Part shown: positions 7,607-15,464 of the stretch, piece after piece
Layout: each line of letters starts with the position of its first letter
Position numbering within the stretch: the first letter of the stretch is position 1
The notes under the pieces: model-generated
Seen by the model: the letters and a program-made list of their open reading frames with translations, nothing else
The model's database searches: none
What the model was told of the DNA's origin: nothing
Position numbers and translations under genes: made by a program
Source: Anaerolineales bacterium
GTDB taxonomy: Bacteria; Chloroflexota; Anaerolineae; Anaerolineales; Villigracilaceae
DNA: 22,066 nucleotides
Direction: 5' to 3'
Assembly: GCA_020847355.1 (NCBI GenBank)
Contig: JADLCG010000053.1
Span: 1 to 22,066, forward strand

Positions 7607-8158
7607 ATGTCCGCCCCAATTCCCACGCTCTTGGTTGACTTTGCCGCGCTTTTGGAATATCCCTCGGCGGAGATACAAGCACAGGCACAGGTTTGTCTCG
7701 AACGTCTGCGCGCTGTGGATGTAGAAGCCGCTGAAAAGTTGGAGAAGTTTTCAAACTTTGCAAAAAGTTCCGCTTCACAGCGCTTGCAAGAGTTATTCAC
7801 GACCACGTTTGATATGCAACCGGTCTGCTATCCGTATGTCGGCTTTCACTTATACGGAGAAAGTTACAAACGCGGCGCGTTCATGGCGCAGTTGAATGAG
7901 GCCTATCGCGCCTGCCTCTATTCCGCCGAGCAGGAACTGCCTGATAATCTTGCTGTGATCTTGCGTTTTCTTGGGCTGAATGAGGAGAATCGCCAAAGTG
8001 AGTTTGGGCAGGCGCTGATTTGCTCCGGCGTATTGCCAGCGTTGGAGAAAATGCTCGCCACGTTCGGCGCGGAATCGGAGAATCCTTATTTTGGGCTTCT
8101 GAAGGCGCTGCATCTATTTCTCATTCATAGCTCTGAAAAGGAATTAAGCCATGCTTGA
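7607..8158 (+). CDS. narJ: Nitrate reductase assembly chaperone (delta subunit)
   Basis: A 183-residue, largely helical protein of the NarJ/TorD chaperone family. These proteins bind apo-NarG, assist molybdenum cofactor insertion and control membrane docking of NarGH. The N-terminal LLVDFAALLEYP and the later ELPDNLAVILRFLG segment match the family pattern (ELPD-x-L). It starts 3 nt after the narH stop, with a purine-rich AGAGAGGG upstream, and overlaps narI by 8 nt. Its position between narH and narI is the canonical order. No metal-binding motif is expected or seen. Confidence 0.93.
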   Translation: MSAPIPTLLVDFAALLEYPSAEIQAQAQVCLERLRAVDVEAAEKLEKFSNFAKSSASQRLQELFTTTFDMQPVCYPYVGFHLYGESYKRGAFMAQLNEAYRACLYSAEQELPDNLAVILRFLGLNEENRQSEFGQALICSGVLPALEKMLATFGAESENPYFGLLKALHLFLIHSSEKELSHA

Positions 8159-8825
8159 CGTTCTACTTTTTGTCGTCTTCCCGTACGTGGCGCTCGCCAT
8201 CGGTATTGTCGGCACGATCTATCGCTATCTAACCAATCAATATTCATTTACTAGCTTATCCTCCCAATTTCTGGAAAGCGATTTGCAATTCTGGAGTTCC
8301 ACGCTTTGGCATTATGGCATCCTGCCGACTACGGTGATTCACATAGCGGGCTTCACCCTTCCCAAAGTGATGGCGGCTTTGCACAGCACGCCCGAATTGC
8401 TGTATTTATCTGAATTGGCTGGGAAAGTTTTAGGCGTGATGGCGCTGGTGGGCGTGGCAATTATGTTATATCGCCGTCTGAGCAATACAAAAATCCGCGC
8501 AGTCACTTCGCCAGTGGATTGGATCATCCTAGCTTTGTTGTTTGGGCAAGTCTTCTTTGGCTTGATTCTCGCTTTTGCTTATCGCTGGGGCGCGACTTGG
8601 TTTATTCACACCGCCACGCCGTGGATGGTTTCGCTCGCCTCCTTCCAACCTTCGCCGCAATACGTCACCGCCTTGCCGTTGGCGCATAAAGTTCATTTCT
8701 TCACCGGCTTTGTGCTTTTCGCGCTCATGCCTTTTAGCCGCTTGGTGCATTTAGCGACCTTCCCAGTCGGTTATCTTTGGCGGCGCTTTCAGCTAGTGAT
8801 TTGGACGCGTAAGAAAGTCGCGTAA
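8151..8825 (+). CDS. narI: Nitrate reductase gamma subunit (cytochrome b)
   Basis: A 224-residue membrane subunit with about five transmembrane helices that anchors NarGH and carries two b haems. The likely haem ligands are His54 and His64 (WHYGILPTTVIH) and His182 and His200 (KVHFFTGF and RLVHLATFP). The spacings of 10 and 18 residues equal those of E. coli NarI His56/66 and His187/205. It normally oxidises quinol at the outer face; the nearby cytochrome c could be an alternative partner. The start overlaps the end of narJ by 8 nt, implying translational coupling. Confidence 0.96.
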   Translation: MLDVLLFVVFPYVALAIGIVGTIYRYLTNQYSFTSLSSQFLESDLQFWSSTLWHYGILPTTVIHIAGFTLPKVMAALHSTPELLYLSELAGKVLGVMALVGVAIMLYRRLSNTKIRAVTSPVDWIILALLFGQVFFGLILAFAYRWGATWFIHTATPWMVSLASFQPSPQYVTALPLAHKVHFFTGFVLFALMPFSRLVHLATFPVGYLWRRFQLVIWTRKKVA

Positions 8826-8844
8826 TAATTGCGCGTGAAATAAC

Positions 8845-9906
8845 ATGTGGAATAAAATGAACAGCCTACTTCGAGAAGGAAGCCGCAATCTGTTTCCTGC
8901 TTACTTCGCCCTCGTCATGGCGACGGGCATTGTCTCCATTGCGGCAAAATTAGAAGGCATGCCTAACATTGCCTGGGGGCTGTTCATTGCGAACATTGTT
9001 TTTTATAGCATTCTCTGCCTGCTGACATTGGGACGCATTTTTCTAAATTTTTCAGGGTTGATTGCCGACCTGACCAGCCATCAGCGCGGACATGGTTTTT
9101 TCACGCTCGTCGCCGGAACCTGCGTGCTGGCGCGTCAATTTCACATCATTGCGGATAACCTTAATATTGCGGTTTTACTTTGGCTGGTTGGGCTGATTCT
9201 CTACTTCCTCTTGATGTACACCTTCATTGTCGCGGTGACGATCAAAGAAGAAAAGCCAACGCTTGAAAGCGGGCTGAGCGGCGGGTGGTTATTGCTGGTG
9301 GTTTCTACGCAATCTATCTCGGTGACCGGAGCCAGCTTAACCGAATTTTTTGGACCATTTGCCGAAGCCCTGCTCCTCCTCACCCTAACCATGTTTCTGC
9401 TCGGCTTTATGCTTTATATTTTGGTGATCTCGCTGATTTTTTATCGCTTCACCTTCTTTCGCTTGAAGCCGGAAGAACTTGCCCCGCCTTATTGGATTAA
9501 TATGGGCGCGATGGCGATCACTACTTTGGCTGGCTCGGCGCTCATCCTTGAAGCCAATCATTGGAAATTGATTCAAGACATCATGCCTTTTTTGAAAGGC
9601 ATCACCTTGCTGTTTTGGGCAACCGCCACCTGGTGGATTCCCCTGCTCATTATCCTCAGCGTTTGGCGGCATGGCTATAAGCGCGTTCCAATTGTTTACG
9701 AACCTTCTTATTGGGGGCTGGTCTTCCCGCTCGGCATGTACACTGTTTGCACGTTTCAACTTGCCAAAGCTTTGCCGCTCGATATTCTGTATATCATCCC
9801 GCGCTACTTTGTCTATTTGGCAATTGTCGCATGGGTGTTGGCAATGCTGGGGTTGATTGCTCAGCTAAGCAGAAGTTTTTTTGCGCCGCAAAGCGCAATC
9901 AAATGA
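8845..9906 (+). CDS. TDT/SLAC1-family anion channel or transporter
   Basis: A 353-residue protein with about ten hydrophobic helices. It begins with the family signature PAYFALVMATGIVSIAA near residues 19-35. The TDT family includes TehA, the fungal malate transporter Mae1 and the plant anion channel SLAC1, which conducts chloride and nitrate. It follows narI by 19 nt on the same strand, where narK nitrate/nitrite transporters often sit. Nitrate uptake or nitrite export is therefore a reasonable inference, but tellurite or dicarboxylate transport cannot be excluded. There is no strong Shine-Dalgarno sequence; an in-frame ATG at 8857 is an alternative start. Confidence 0.82.
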   Translation: MWNKMNSLLREGSRNLFPAYFALVMATGIVSIAAKLEGMPNIAWGLFIANIVFYSILCLLTLGRIFLNFSGLIADLTSHQRGHGFFTLVAGTCVLARQFHIIADNLNIAVLLWLVGLILYFLLMYTFIVAVTIKEEKPTLESGLSGGWLLLVVSTQSISVTGASLTEFFGPFAEALLLLTLTMFLLGFMLYILVISLIFYRFTFFRLKPEELAPPYWINMGAMAITTLAGSALILEANHWKLIQDIMPFLKGITLLFWATATWWIPLLIILSVWRHGYKRVPIVYEPSYWGLVFPLGMYTVCTFQLAKALPLDILYIIPRYFVYLAIVAWVLAMLGLIAQLSRSFFAPQSAIK

Positions 9907-9925
9907 TGACGCGCATTGTCATTTG
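9900..9925. terminator. Weak hairpin between convergent genes
   Basis: CAAATGA (9900-9906) is complementary to TCATTTG (9919-9925), and the hairpin sits over the stop codons of the TDT gene and the convergent four-TM gene. There is no strong T-run, so termination is only possible. Confidence 0.3.
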
Positions 9926-10323
9926 CCTTTCGTCTGCGGCTTGATGCGCCGCCACGAACCAATGACGAAAAGAATCCCTCCGCAGACCTCGCTGATGCGC
10001 CCAATCAAAAGCGCAACGGGAAACCAGAATTGCAAAGCGCCGATTAGAATGCCGGCGTTGAGCAAAACAAAAGAAGCCCAAACCACGCCCTCCGAGCCGC
10101 GTGAGAAACCCTTGCCAAAGCGCGGCACGATCCAAAAGGCGACGCCCATTGCCAATTGAAAAAGCCAGCCAATTAACAAAAATTCAACATGTAAGGGGAA
10201 GAGATTCCAAATAGCCGCATAGATGAATAACCCCTTCTCGATCAGAATTAAAGCCCCGCAGAACAGCCCCAGCAAAAGATACAACATAGAAGCGCGAATG
10301 AACCAAACGCTTAAGCGCGGCAT
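9919..10323 (-). CDS. Small four-TM membrane protein, NnrS/oxidase-like (paralogue 2)
   Basis: A 134-residue protein with four predicted membrane helices. The second helix reads HVEFLLIGWLFQLAMGVAF and ends in a WIVPRF segment, resembling the helix in haem-copper oxidase subunit I/NorB proteins that carries a haem-ligating histidine. Here the histidine (45) is seven residues before GW-type Gly52, two positions earlier relative to that glycine than in the paralogue upstream. The two proteins share the order His-helix, RGSE loop, N-x-G-x-L helix and C-terminal VLNSW/VIGSW helix, so they look like a tandem duplication. ATG 10323 directly abuts the stop of the upstream gene. Haem or metal binding is inference. 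Confidence 0.7.
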   Translation of the reverse strand: MPRLSVWFIRASMLYLLLGLFCGALILIEKGLFIYAAIWNLFPLHVEFLLIGWLFQLAMGVAFWIVPRFGKGFSRGSEGVVWASFVLLNAGILIGALQFWFPVALLIGRISEVCGGILFVIGSWRRIKPQTKGK

Positions 10324-10722
10324 TTACTTTTCCCTCACCCTTTTCCAACTATTCAAGACGAATAAAACTCCGGCGGTGAATTGAAGCGCGGCGGAAACTA
10401 CTAACGCCCAGCCGCTAAACGCATTCGGGCGCGCGGCTTGAAGCGGCTCGACCAGCGCCCGCAACAATAAGCCTAAGTTAAGCGCCGCATACATCCACCA
10501 GCCCAGCGCTTCACTGCCGCGCGGCTTTTCCAGCGAATATTTGGGGAACATCCAAAAAACTACGCCGAAGATTAATTGCGTGATCCAGCCGAAGACCAGC
10601 AAATGTATATAAGCCGGAAAGAAACCGTTCGTTGCGCCAAACGCCAGCGCGATACCTAAAATTAAAGCGAGGATCAAACAAACCATCGCCGTTTTGATGA
10701 GCGTGCGAGTGAGGAGCGGCAC
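10324..10722 (-). CDS. Small four-TM membrane protein, NnrS/oxidase-like (paralogue 1)
   Basis: A 132-residue protein with four hydrophobic helices. The second helix is YIHLLVFGWITQLIFGVVF, with His40 five residues before Gly45-Trp46, followed by WMFPKY. This H-x4-GW...P pattern recalls the second helix of CcoN/NorB-type subunits and of short NnrS-like proteins. It starts at GTG 10722, 2 nt after the TAA of the NnrS-like gene, and ends at the start codon of its paralogue. The three genes are almost certainly co-transcribed and coupled. A role in haem/copper handling or nitric oxide response is inferred from context only. Confidence 0.72.
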   Translation of the reverse strand: MPLLTRTLIKTAMVCLILALILGIALAFGATNGFFPAYIHLLVFGWITQLIFGVVFWMFPKYSLEKPRGSEALGWWMYAALNLGLLLRALVEPLQAARPNAFSGWALVVSAALQFTAGVLFVLNSWKRVREK

Positions 10723-10724
10723 GA

Positions 10725-11801
10725 TTATTTCTCCGATAAACTTTTGCGAATTGAATACACGGTCATGCCGATAAAAATGAAAATGGCAATTTCATTGAGC
10801 AAGCCGCCCCACATGCGTAAAGTTTGCAGGTTGGCATAATCCGCAAAAGCGCGCAATGCCAGCGAAGCATGAAGCAGAATCAATTGGAGATAAAACGCCG
10901 GCTGAAAATTGATCGGGATGCCCAACACGGCGGGGAAGATGATCGGCGCGTGACCGAAGATCATGGAGATGACGAAGCCGATGAAGATGACGTGCAAAAG
11001 CGCATCATATCTTGGACCTGCAACCTGCGCGCCAAAAAATAAGTTTAATCCGCCGCCGATTCCCAGCCAGATAAATCCCAGCGCCAAGCACCAGGCGATA
11101 TAGCGCGTGAGCGGAAGTTTGTGCTTGAGGTTTTTCCAAGCGATGTCATTGCGCAGAGACCAAAAGGCGATGCAAATTAACGCAATGCCGACTAAAACGG
11201 TTCCGAGTTGGAGATTGAATAGAGAAGCGCTTGTGCCGACAAGAAAGAGAGCCGCGATGATTCCGAATAATATTTGTTGCAGTTTAGTGGGGCGTAACAC
11301 GCGGCTTAACTCCAGCCGCTCGCCGGTGATGGTTAGAATTAGATACGCCTGCCAGAAAAAAACAATTTGAGAAATTTGCCAGCCAAACAACCAAAGGAGA
11401 TTGCCCACAAACCAAGTTAACATCCCAAACCACATGGTGATCGTGTGCAAAGCCGTCTCGCGGCGCGCCATCACGGTCAGGATGCCCACTCCGCCGAGGC
11501 TGGCGAGCGTCAGCAAGATCGGTCCGAGCGGCAGGGGCTTAATCAGAATGGTGAGCAAGCCGCCCAGTCCGGCGAGGAGCGGGGGTAAGTACATCCACTT
11601 TTGTTTGATTGCCACGGCGCGTTCCAGCGTGATTAATGCGCCTAAAAATCCAGAGATCATCAAGGGACCATGCGCCAGCGCCAAAGACGGCGTTAATGCG
11701 GGGAGTTGCCAGCCTAGCCGCAAAAGCCCAGCCCAGAGCGCGAAGATTAATGCGAGCATGGCGAAAAATAGAAATGGAATTGGAAAACGATTGAGTTTCA
11801 T
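10725..11801 (-). CDS. NnrS-like 12-TM membrane protein
   Basis: A 358-residue protein with twelve predicted membrane helices, the topology of NnrS, a haem- and copper-containing membrane protein linked to nitric oxide resistance. The family-like segment AHGPLMISGFLGALITLERA holds His44 in helix 2. Helix 10 carries His270 and His284 (LLHVIFIGFVISMIFGHAP), and helix 11 starts at His311. These membrane histidines are candidate haem or copper ligands. It is 26 nt downstream of the marR-type gene on the same strand and 2 nt upstream of a small membrane gene, so it is the main product of a MarR-led operon. Placement next to narGHJI fits a role in nitrosative stress. It is somewhat shorter than typical NnrS. 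Confidence 0.72.
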   Translation of the reverse strand: MKLNRFPIPFLFFAMLALIFALWAGLLRLGWQLPALTPSLALAHGPLMISGFLGALITLERAVAIKQKWMYLPPLLAGLGGLLTILIKPLPLGPILLTLASLGGVGILTVMARRETALHTITMWFGMLTWFVGNLLWLFGWQISQIVFFWQAYLILTITGERLELSRVLRPTKLQQILFGIIAALFLVGTSASLFNLQLGTVLVGIALICIAFWSLRNDIAWKNLKHKLPLTRYIAWCLALGFIWLGIGGGLNLFFGAQVAGPRYDALLHVIFIGFVISMIFGHAPIIFPAVLGIPINFQPAFYLQLILLHASLALRAFADYANLQTLRMWGGLLNEIAIFIFIGMTVYSIRKSLSEK

Positions 11802-11827
11802 GCCTGCATTGTACCGCGAAGTTATTT

Positions 11828-12262
11828 TTATAAAGTTTTGAGCAGGTCGCTTTTATCCCCGGATAATTGCTCAAATAACTTTTGTAATTCGGGCAACATG
11901 CGATGAAGTTCTTCTTTGTGGATAGATGAAAGTTGTTCGAGCAGAGCCGTTCCCTGCGCCGAAAGTTTCACATAAACCTGCCGCCGATCGGCACGAGAAG
12001 GTTCGCGTGTGAGCAAACCTTGCGCCTCCAGCCGATTGACTAACCCCACTGCGCTATGATGCTGAATTTGCATCCGTTCAGATAATTCTTTGACTGTGAT
12101 TTTATCGCGCCCGGGAAAGCCCTTGATGGATAACAAAGCTTGATGTTGTTGGGGAGTTAGCCCCATAGATTGCGCGGCTTCTTCGCTGAAGCGGAGGAAT
12201 TGCCGTAAAGCGTAGCGAAAGGCGGAGAGAATTTCGTATTCGGTTTTTGTGATCCGAGCCAT
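11828..12262 (-). CDS. MarR-family transcriptional regulator
   Basis: A 144-residue winged helix-turn-helix regulator. The DNA-binding core runs over about residues 55-100. It has a KELSERMQIQHHSAVGLVNRLEAQGL helix pair (broken here as KELSERMQIQ and HHSAVGLVNRLEAQGL) followed by the wing REPSRADRRQVYVKL, with the DRR signature of the family. Helices at both ends form the dimer interface. AAGGATG lies just before ATG 12262. It is divergent from the CLC gene, and a palindrome in the shared intergenic region is its probable operator, so it likely controls both itself plus the NnrS-like operon and the CLC gene. The ligand is unknown; MarR proteins often sense phenolics or oxidants. Confidence 0.92.
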   Translation of the reverse strand: MARITKTEYEILSAFRYALRQFLRFSEEAAQSMGLTPQQHQALLSIKGFPGRDKITVKELSERMQIQHHSAVGLVNRLEAQGLLTREPSRADRRQVYVKLSAQGTALLEQLSSIHKEELHRMLPELQKLFEQLSGDKSDLLKTL

Positions 12263-12300
12263 TGCACATCCTTGTAGTTAATTTGAGAAGAATGATACCA

Positions 12301-12329
12301 TTGAATTATATCGTAATACGATATATAAT
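12301..12329 (+). promoter_or_regulatory. Sigma-70-type promoter of the CLC gene
   Basis: TTGAAT (12301-12306) and TATAAT (12324-12329) are spaced by exactly 17 nt, 36 nt before ATG 12365. On the opposite strand, TATAAT also occurs at 12310-12305 and could serve the marR gene, though its -35 (GCTAAT) is weak. Confidence 0.7.
12307..12325. promoter_or_regulatory. MarR-type operator palindrome
   Basis: A perfect 9-bp arm palindrome (TATATCGTA, one central base, TACGATATA) fills the spacer of the CLC promoter and overlaps the start of its -10. Protein binding here would block RNA polymerase in both directions. Its place between a divergent marR-family gene and its neighbour makes it the likely site of that regulator. 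Confidence 0.65.
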
Positions 12330-12364
12330 TAGCGTTCAACTTATTTAGAGGAGCAGAGAAGCAG

Positions 12365-14233
12365 ATGGTAGAAAGAAGTAGTCTGGATTACAAGCACGCG
12401 AATGTCAACCCTTCCGGCGGGTTTCGTATTTTTTTAATTTCGCTTTTAGCGGCATTGATTGGGCTTTTGGCTGGTTTTGTGGCTTATGGGCTGTATTCGT
12501 TAATTTCAATTATTACGAATCTGGTTTTCTTTCAACGTTACGGCATTACCCTGCCTAACCTGGACGCTAATCCGTTAGGCTTGTGGATCATTATTGTGCC
12601 GGTAATTGGCGGTTTGATCGTGGGCGTGATGGCGAAATATGGATCGCCTAAAATTAAGGGACATGGCATCCCCGAGGCGATGGAAGCCGTGCTGACGAAT
12701 CGAAGCCGCATCCAGCCGCGCGTGGCGATTCTCAAACCGATCTCGGCGGCGATTGCAATCGGCACGGGCGGCCCGTTTGGCGCAGAAGGTCCAATCATTC
12801 AAACTGGCGGCGCGCTGGGCTCGCTGATTGGTCAACTGCTCCACACTACCGCGTCTGAGCGCAAAGTCTTATTGGCTTGCGGCGCGGCGGCGGGCATGGC
12901 GGCGACTTTTAGCACGCCGATTGCCGCGGTGATTTTAGCGATCGAGCTTTTATTGTTTGAATTCAAATCGCGCTCGTTCATCCCTTTGGTAATTGCCAGC
13001 ACATTGGCAACTACCGTCCACCTGTGGCTGATGGGTACGGGTCCCATGTTCACAGTGGGCGCCGTGGATTTTGGCATTCCCACCGCTTTACCTTATTACA
13101 TTGTGCTTGGGGTTGTGTGCGGCGTAGCGGGCGTGGGCTTCAGCAATTTGCTGTATTGGGTTGAGGATTTATTTGACCGCCTCCCATTTGATTCGATGTG
13201 GTACCCGGCAGTTGGCGCGCTGGGCTTGGGCATCATCGGCTATTTCTTTCCGCGCGTGATTGGCGTGGGTTACGATACGATCTCCGATATCCTCAACGCG
13301 CGCTTGGCTTTGGACGTTTTGTTCGCCATTATGATCTTCAAGAGTTTGGCTTTGGTCGTTTCGCTCGGCTCGGGAACTTCAGGCGGTTTGCTGGCGCCTA
13401 TGTTTATGTCTGGCGCGGCATTGGGCGGGGCGTTTGCGATGATCGTGAATCAAATTTTCCCTAACGCGCATCTTTCCCCGGCGGCTTGCGCGTTGGTAGG
13501 GATGGCGGCGGTCTTTGGCTCTGCGGCGCGCGCCACTTTCACGCTGATCATTTTTGCGTTTGAAATCACCCGCGACTATAACGCCATTCTGCCTTTGATG
13601 CTGGTCTGCGTGCTGGCGGATGGCGTTTCGCTTCTTCTTATGCGTAATTCCATTATGACTGAAAAATTATCGCGCCGCGGTTTGCACATGCACTTTGACT
13701 ACGAGCCGGACGTTTTGCAACAGACGAAAGTCGGCGAGGTGATGGATACAAAACCAAAATCTATTCCTTCCACGATGACCGTCAAAGAGATCGCCAATCA
13801 TGTCACGCGCGGCGATGCGGAATACGCGCATCATCAAGCCTTCCCAATTATGAAAGAACAGCGCTTGGCTGGCATTATCACCTGGGGCGATATCGTTCAA
13901 GCCTTGGCGGAAGACGCGGATACTGAAAAAACTGTGTTGGAAGCGGGCAATTACGAACCGCTGGTGACTTATCCGGATGAATTGCTTTACGATGCGGTTG
14001 GCAAAATGTTACGCAATGACGTTGGGCGTTTGCCGGTTGTAGATCGCCAAGCGCCGGAAACTTTAGTCGGCTACTTGGGCCGCTCGGCGATTATGGAAGC
14101 CCGCTTGGGTCGCCTGCATGAGGAGCAAGTCCGCGAGACCGGCTGGCTCAAAACCGGCGCTTTTCCGAAGCCGGCTAAACTTTTGAATCGAAAAAAACGC
14201 GCTTCAAGCCAAGAAGATGCGTCTGAAGAATAA
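12365..14233 (+). CDS. CLC-family anion channel/transporter with CBS domains
   Basis: A 622-residue protein with an N-terminal CLC membrane domain (about 20-435) and a C-terminal CBS pair (about 455-580). The selectivity loop reads GHGIPE with His100 where chloride transporters have serine and plant nitrate exchangers have proline. The external gating glutamate is kept (GAEGP, Glu141). The position matching the internal proton glutamate (Glu203 of CLC-ec1) reads Leu195 in AIELL. The region of the central tyrosine reads NSIMTEKL with Met431, where homologues of this clade often have tyrosine as I remember them. These changes suggest a channel or an uncoupled transporter. GAGGAG (12348-12353) precedes the start. 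The substrate could be chloride, or nitrate given the setting. The CBS domains may bind nucleotides. Confidence 0.93.
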   Translation: MVERSSLDYKHANVNPSGGFRIFLISLLAALIGLLAGFVAYGLYSLISIITNLVFFQRYGITLPNLDANPLGLWIIIVPVIGGLIVGVMAKYGSPKIKGHGIPEAMEAVLTNRSRIQPRVAILKPISAAIAIGTGGPFGAEGPIIQTGGALGSLIGQLLHTTASERKVLLACGAAAGMAATFSTPIAAVILAIELLLFEFKSRSFIPLVIASTLATTVHLWLMGTGPMFTVGAVDFGIPTALPYYIVLGVVCGVAGVGFSNLLYWVEDLFDRLPFDSMWYPAVGALGLGIIGYFFPRVIGVGYDTISDILNARLALDVLFAIMIFKSLALVVSLGSGTSGGLLAPMFMSGAALGGAFAMIVNQIFPNAHLSPAACALVGMAAVFGSAARATFTLIIFAFEITRDYNAILPLMLVCVLADGVSLLLMRNSIMTEKLSRRGLHMHFDYEPDVLQQTKVGEVMDTKPKSIPSTMTVKEIANHVTRGDAEYAHHQAFPIMKEQRLAGIITWGDIVQALAEDADTEKTVLEAGNYEPLVTYPDELLYDAVGKMLRNDVGRLPVVDRQAPETLVGYLGRSAIMEARLGRLHEEQVRETGWLKTGAFPKPAKLLNRKKRASSQEDASEE

Positions 14234-14244
14234 ACGGTTTACAC

Positions 14245-14277
14245 AAAAATCACCTTCAAATTGAAGGTGATTTTTTT
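14245..14277. terminator. Bidirectional terminator between CLC and tetR-type genes
   Basis: A perfect 15-bp stem (14245-14259 with 14261-14275, one base between) holds the core TCACCTTCAA/TTGAAGGTGA. It is flanked by an A-run and a T-run. It lies between two convergent genes and can end transcription of both. Confidence 0.85.
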
Positions 14278-14280
14278 AGG

Positions 14281-14862
14281 TTATTTTTCTATGCCTCGTA
14301 AATAAATATCCACAAGTTCGCGGATCGTTTCGCGGGGGACGGGTTTTTCCCCGGTGTGCGCGGGATAAAAATAGGGATACATCATGCCAAGCAAAGTCCA
14401 CGTGGCGACTTCAATTTGAATTACGCGGAATTCTCCAGCCTCCATGCCGCTTTGCAAAATAGCTTGTATCTTGCCTACAAATTTATCCTGATAATTTTTA
14501 CCAAACGCCTTGCGCGAAGCGGGGCTGAGGTGAACGATTTCCTGACTGGCGAGGCGAATCGTGGCGCGTTGTTCTGCCGGTTGAGATAAAACATATTCGG
14601 CGAATTTGCGGATCTGATCCGCGCTGGAAGCGGACTCAGCCGCGATGCGGTTAATCCCCGCCTCCATCTCATCCAGATGCGCTTGCAAGATTGCGAGAAA
14701 AAGCTGTTCCTTATCTTTGAAATGATAATACAGAGCCGCTTTGGATACGCCGAGTTCATCTGAAATTTCGCGCATTGCCAAGCCGTAATAGCCCTTATTG
14801 ATAAAGAGGTGTTTGGCGATTTTTAGGATCTGTTCTGCCAGACCAAGCTCTGAATTTTCCAT
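14281..14862 (-). CDS. TetR-family transcriptional repressor
   Basis: A 193-residue regulator. The N-terminal helix-turn-helix spans about residues 10-56, with the recognition segment ELGVSKAALYYHFKDKEQLF and its typical aromatic YYHF. The C-terminal two thirds is helical, as in ligand-binding TetR domains, with an aromatic-rich MMYPYFYP segment near 160. It is the last gene of a minus-strand group after the MFS exporter and a DUF2269-like gene, 28 nt downstream of the latter. The palindromic operator at the exporter promoter is its probable target. The inducer is unknown but is probably an exporter substrate. No clear Shine-Dalgarno sequence is seen. Confidence 0.93.
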   Translation of the reverse strand: MENSELGLAEQILKIAKHLFINKGYYGLAMREISDELGVSKAALYYHFKDKEQLFLAILQAHLDEMEAGINRIAAESASSADQIRKFAEYVLSQPAEQRATIRLASQEIVHLSPASRKAFGKNYQDKFVGKIQAILQSGMEAGEFRVIQIEVATWTLLGMMYPYFYPAHTGEKPVPRETIRELVDIYLRGIEK

Positions 14863-14890
14863 AGAATAATTGTAACGCTTTTGAAGTTCT

Positions 14891-15349
14891 TTACCAAAGC
14901 GCGGGCTTCGTCACCATGCAGAAGACGATCAATACCGCCGTCAAAGTGACCAGCGCTTCGATGAGGCTGGCTTGCCGCGCCGTTTGGCGATATTCATCTC
15001 CTTCCACGCCGGCGCTTTCGGCGATACGTATCTGTTTACGGAAGACTGGCGCGTAAACTTTGATTCCGAGAAAAACAATCACAAAATACAGCGTGAGTGA
15101 AGTTAGGATCCAGGGCGTGGTGATGGGAAATCCGGCGATAAAGACCATAGATAGTCCGGTGATCAGCAACATTACATAAGCGGGGTTTGCCAAACGCCGA
15201 TCGAGAAACCGAATGGCATTGAGGGCGAAAAGCGTCGCCTCGCGTTTTTCGCCCGCGCTGAGCAGTAACATGCGGTAAGTCAAGTTACTGCCAACTGCCA
15301 CAATCGCGGATAGAACGTGAATCCATTTAATCAAAATATAAAGCGACAT
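14891..15349 (-). CDS. DUF2269-like four-TM membrane protein
   Basis: A 152-residue protein with four hydrophobic helices. It begins SLYILIKWIHVLSAIVAVG, with a histidine in the first helix, a pattern found in DUF2269 and related small integral membrane proteins of unknown function. Basic loops (GEKREAT, RRLAN) favour cytoplasmic placement of the first loop. It lies between the exporter and the tetR-type gene on the same strand. AAAGGAAA is upstream, though spaced about 9 nt from the ATG. Such genes are commonly found with TetR regulators, but I can assign no function. Confidence 0.72.
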   Translation of the reverse strand: MSLYILIKWIHVLSAIVAVGSNLTYRMLLLSAGEKREATLFALNAIRFLDRRLANPAYVMLLITGLSMVFIAGFPITTPWILTSLTLYFVIVFLGIKVYAPVFRKQIRIAESAGVEGDEYRQTARQASLIEALVTLTAVLIVFCMVTKPALW

Positions 15350-15402
15350 GAATGTATTTCCTTTGTCTGTTATTTAAGTAGTCGATCGTAAGTATTTAGA
15401 AA

Positions 15403-15464
15403 ACAAATCCCTGCTCAAGCCGCCGTCCTCGGCGGCGGGGACGCCGCCTTGAGCGATGGTTTGT
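15403..15464. repeat. REP/MITE-like palindromic element
   Basis: A GC-rich hairpin element lies in AT-rich DNA. Outer arms ACAAATC (15403-15409) and GGTTTGT (15458-15464) pair with one wobble. Inner arms GCTCAAG (15413-15419) and CTTGAGC (15448-15454) are perfect, and CCGCCG/CGGCGG forms a tip hairpin. Nearly identical 9-mers ending in TATTTAG flank it (15391-15399 and 15482-15490) and could be a target-site duplication. Read on the minus strand, the hairpin is followed by a T-rich stretch, so it may also terminate the exporter transcript. Confidence 0.55.
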
